A stretch of 64,000 nt of DNA, from positions 3,931,930 through 3,995,929 of the forward strand of contig JACAXG010000063.1 in the NCBI GenBank assembly GCA_018881555.1, written 5' to 3'. Every line of letters begins with the position of its first letter. Positions within the stretch are counted from its first letter, which is position 1. The notes under the pieces were generated by a model that ran no database searches, was not told the origin of the DNA, and worked only from the letters and a program-made list of their open reading frames with translations. Source of the stretch: Amblyornis subalaris (lineage: Eukaryota; Chordata; Aves; Passeriformes; Ptilonorhynchidae). Below, in pieces: positions 62,561 to 64,000 of the stretch. The position numbers were made by a program, and so were the translations under genes.

Positions 62561-64000
62561 TATGACTTCGCTCTAGCTGAAAATGTACAAATCGCTGAGT
62601 TAACCGGGTACATCTTCAGGGTTTCTAACTGCCTCCTTTTACAAGCGAACTCTGATATCCTGGGCAAACCAGTGGAGCTTGTGCCCTTTTGCATAAGCTG
62701 GTTCTCTTACCCAGCTATGAACTAGGAAGACATCCATTCTTCCCATTCTTCAGTTTTATAAGTAAAACAAACGGCAGAATACTGGTGCTGCAAAGGAAGG
62801 TGCTGCCTTGTGCTGAAAGTGTGTGGCAGATGATATCTGAACAGGCAGTTGTGTCTCACCCTTGTTAATTGCAAAGATAAGCCCAATTGCTAATGANGGG
62901 AGGAGAAGAAAAAGGCTTGGAAATTCTGTGGGGAAAAGTTTTGGAGGGAGGGGAAATGAAAGAGAAGTTAATAATGAAATATATGTTCTAGAAAAGTAAA
63001 CTATTCCTTTAGGCACACTGAAGCTATAGGAGCTGATAATTATGGAGGTGGTTATGAAGGTAAAATACAGAAAGGAGTATAAATAGAGGTCCAATTAATA
63101 GTGTCAAAAATGGTAATTGTATTCATTAACTAGATTGAGTGATCTAGATGTGAATCACTTTGGTGACACATGATGAGAGACTCTAAACAACTGAAATTCA
63201 AATCTTGCTCAGCTGGCCTGTTTTACACAAACTAGTTTACAAAACATGCTTGCAAAGCATGTGCAATGGCCTTGCTGGTCTGGCTTGTGTAAACTGGAGT
63301 AATAGGCTTGGATTTGCTTTTTCTTTGAGCTTGCCTACTAAATTAAGTTGGAATACCCCATTTACTTTGCGCCGCTGTTTTTTGGAAGATCACATAGGGG
63401 ATCGGAGCAACATGACAACATCCCAGATTTTAAAAAGAGCAGCTCTAGGAAAGGAGTGTATTGCAGAGAAATTGATTATGTACATCATACATACCATTTA
63501 GGGAAACACTCATTCCTTCATATTTCCCAGGTATAAGTTGAAAGAAAAGGTAAACAAAGAAGACAGTCCAGAACGACATTTCATCTTCAAATTCTCAGCA
63601 CACTTGCCTGTTGCAAATTCTGCAGCCACTGGCCTTTACAACTGGGTTAACAAAACCTCGGCAGAACACAAGATCTTCACTTCGCCCCTGTTCACCTGGC
63701 TGCTGTGTTGATATTCTGTGAAGACGCTGCAGTGAGTTCTGTCCCTCCCAGGCAGCTCTTTGTTAGATGGTAATAGAGGAACAGCTTGATAACCACAAGG
63801 TGTGGTGGCTATCACAGACTCTTTGTTACTGTGTAGGAGCTCATTCCTGCTCCCTGCTACTTTCCTATTGTCCAGTCTTCTTGTGGGCTTTTTGTCCTTT
63901 CTTGTTTGTTCCCTTCAGCTACCTCCTCTCCAGTTTGTGTTTTTTGGGCTCAGTTCACTTCTCTTCTGACAGTTTCATTCTCCATGGACTCTTGTCATGT
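62561..64000. other. noncoding stretch at window end
   Basis: No gene was recognised. Open frames of 112 codons (62756-63094 minus) and 98 codons (63205-63501 plus) are unremarkable. The last 200 bases are pyrimidine-rich without a clear acceptor-exon pair. Confidence 0.5.

Overview
This window looks like avian nuclear DNA from a draft assembly with many isolated N calls. The case for a bird is the CR1 LINE tails. One at about 38660-38902 has the typical bird CR1 3' region, ending in two tandem copies of the octamer attctatg. Shorter CR1 3' ends lie at 279-360 and 31334-31391. The rest is AT-rich, CpG-poor and dense in stop codons, as in a large intron or a gene-poor intergenic interval. No bacterial operon structure, viral gene set, CRISPR array, rRNA or recognisable tRNA was seen.

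I found no protein-coding exon that I can assign to a known gene. The longest open frames (162 codons at 43312-43800 minus, 151 at 12371-12826 minus, 140 at 44450-44872 minus) are about as long as chance would give in 64 kb read six ways. None carries a motif I recognise, so I do not call them genes.

Layout. 1-9584: unique-looking AT-rich DNA with one CR1 tail, a possible small exon (2627-2689) and a GC-richer patch (6181-6500). 9585-31333: mostly featureless, with one weak MIR-like fragment, a 12-bp inverted repeat and A-rich or pyrimidine-rich tracts. 31334-42026: the most repeat-laden part, with a CR1 tail, two well-matching old SINE/LINE-type relics (35410-35620, 36740-36860), the main CR1 and a further MIR-like fragment followed by an A-rich tract. 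45961-46343: the only CpG island, and the best candidate promoter. 47201-47275: a perfect 34-bp inverted repeat with a 7-base loop. 53160-55100: several ancient repeat relics, a possible noncoding exon with strong splice signals (53719-54037) and a 52-bp-period duplication. 62320-62560: another well-matching MIR/L2-like relic.

The parts do not form an evident system. The most useful leads are the orphan CpG island, possibly the start of an uncharacterised noncoding transcript, and the perfect hairpin. Repeat names rest on remembered consensus patterns and should be confirmed with a repeat library.
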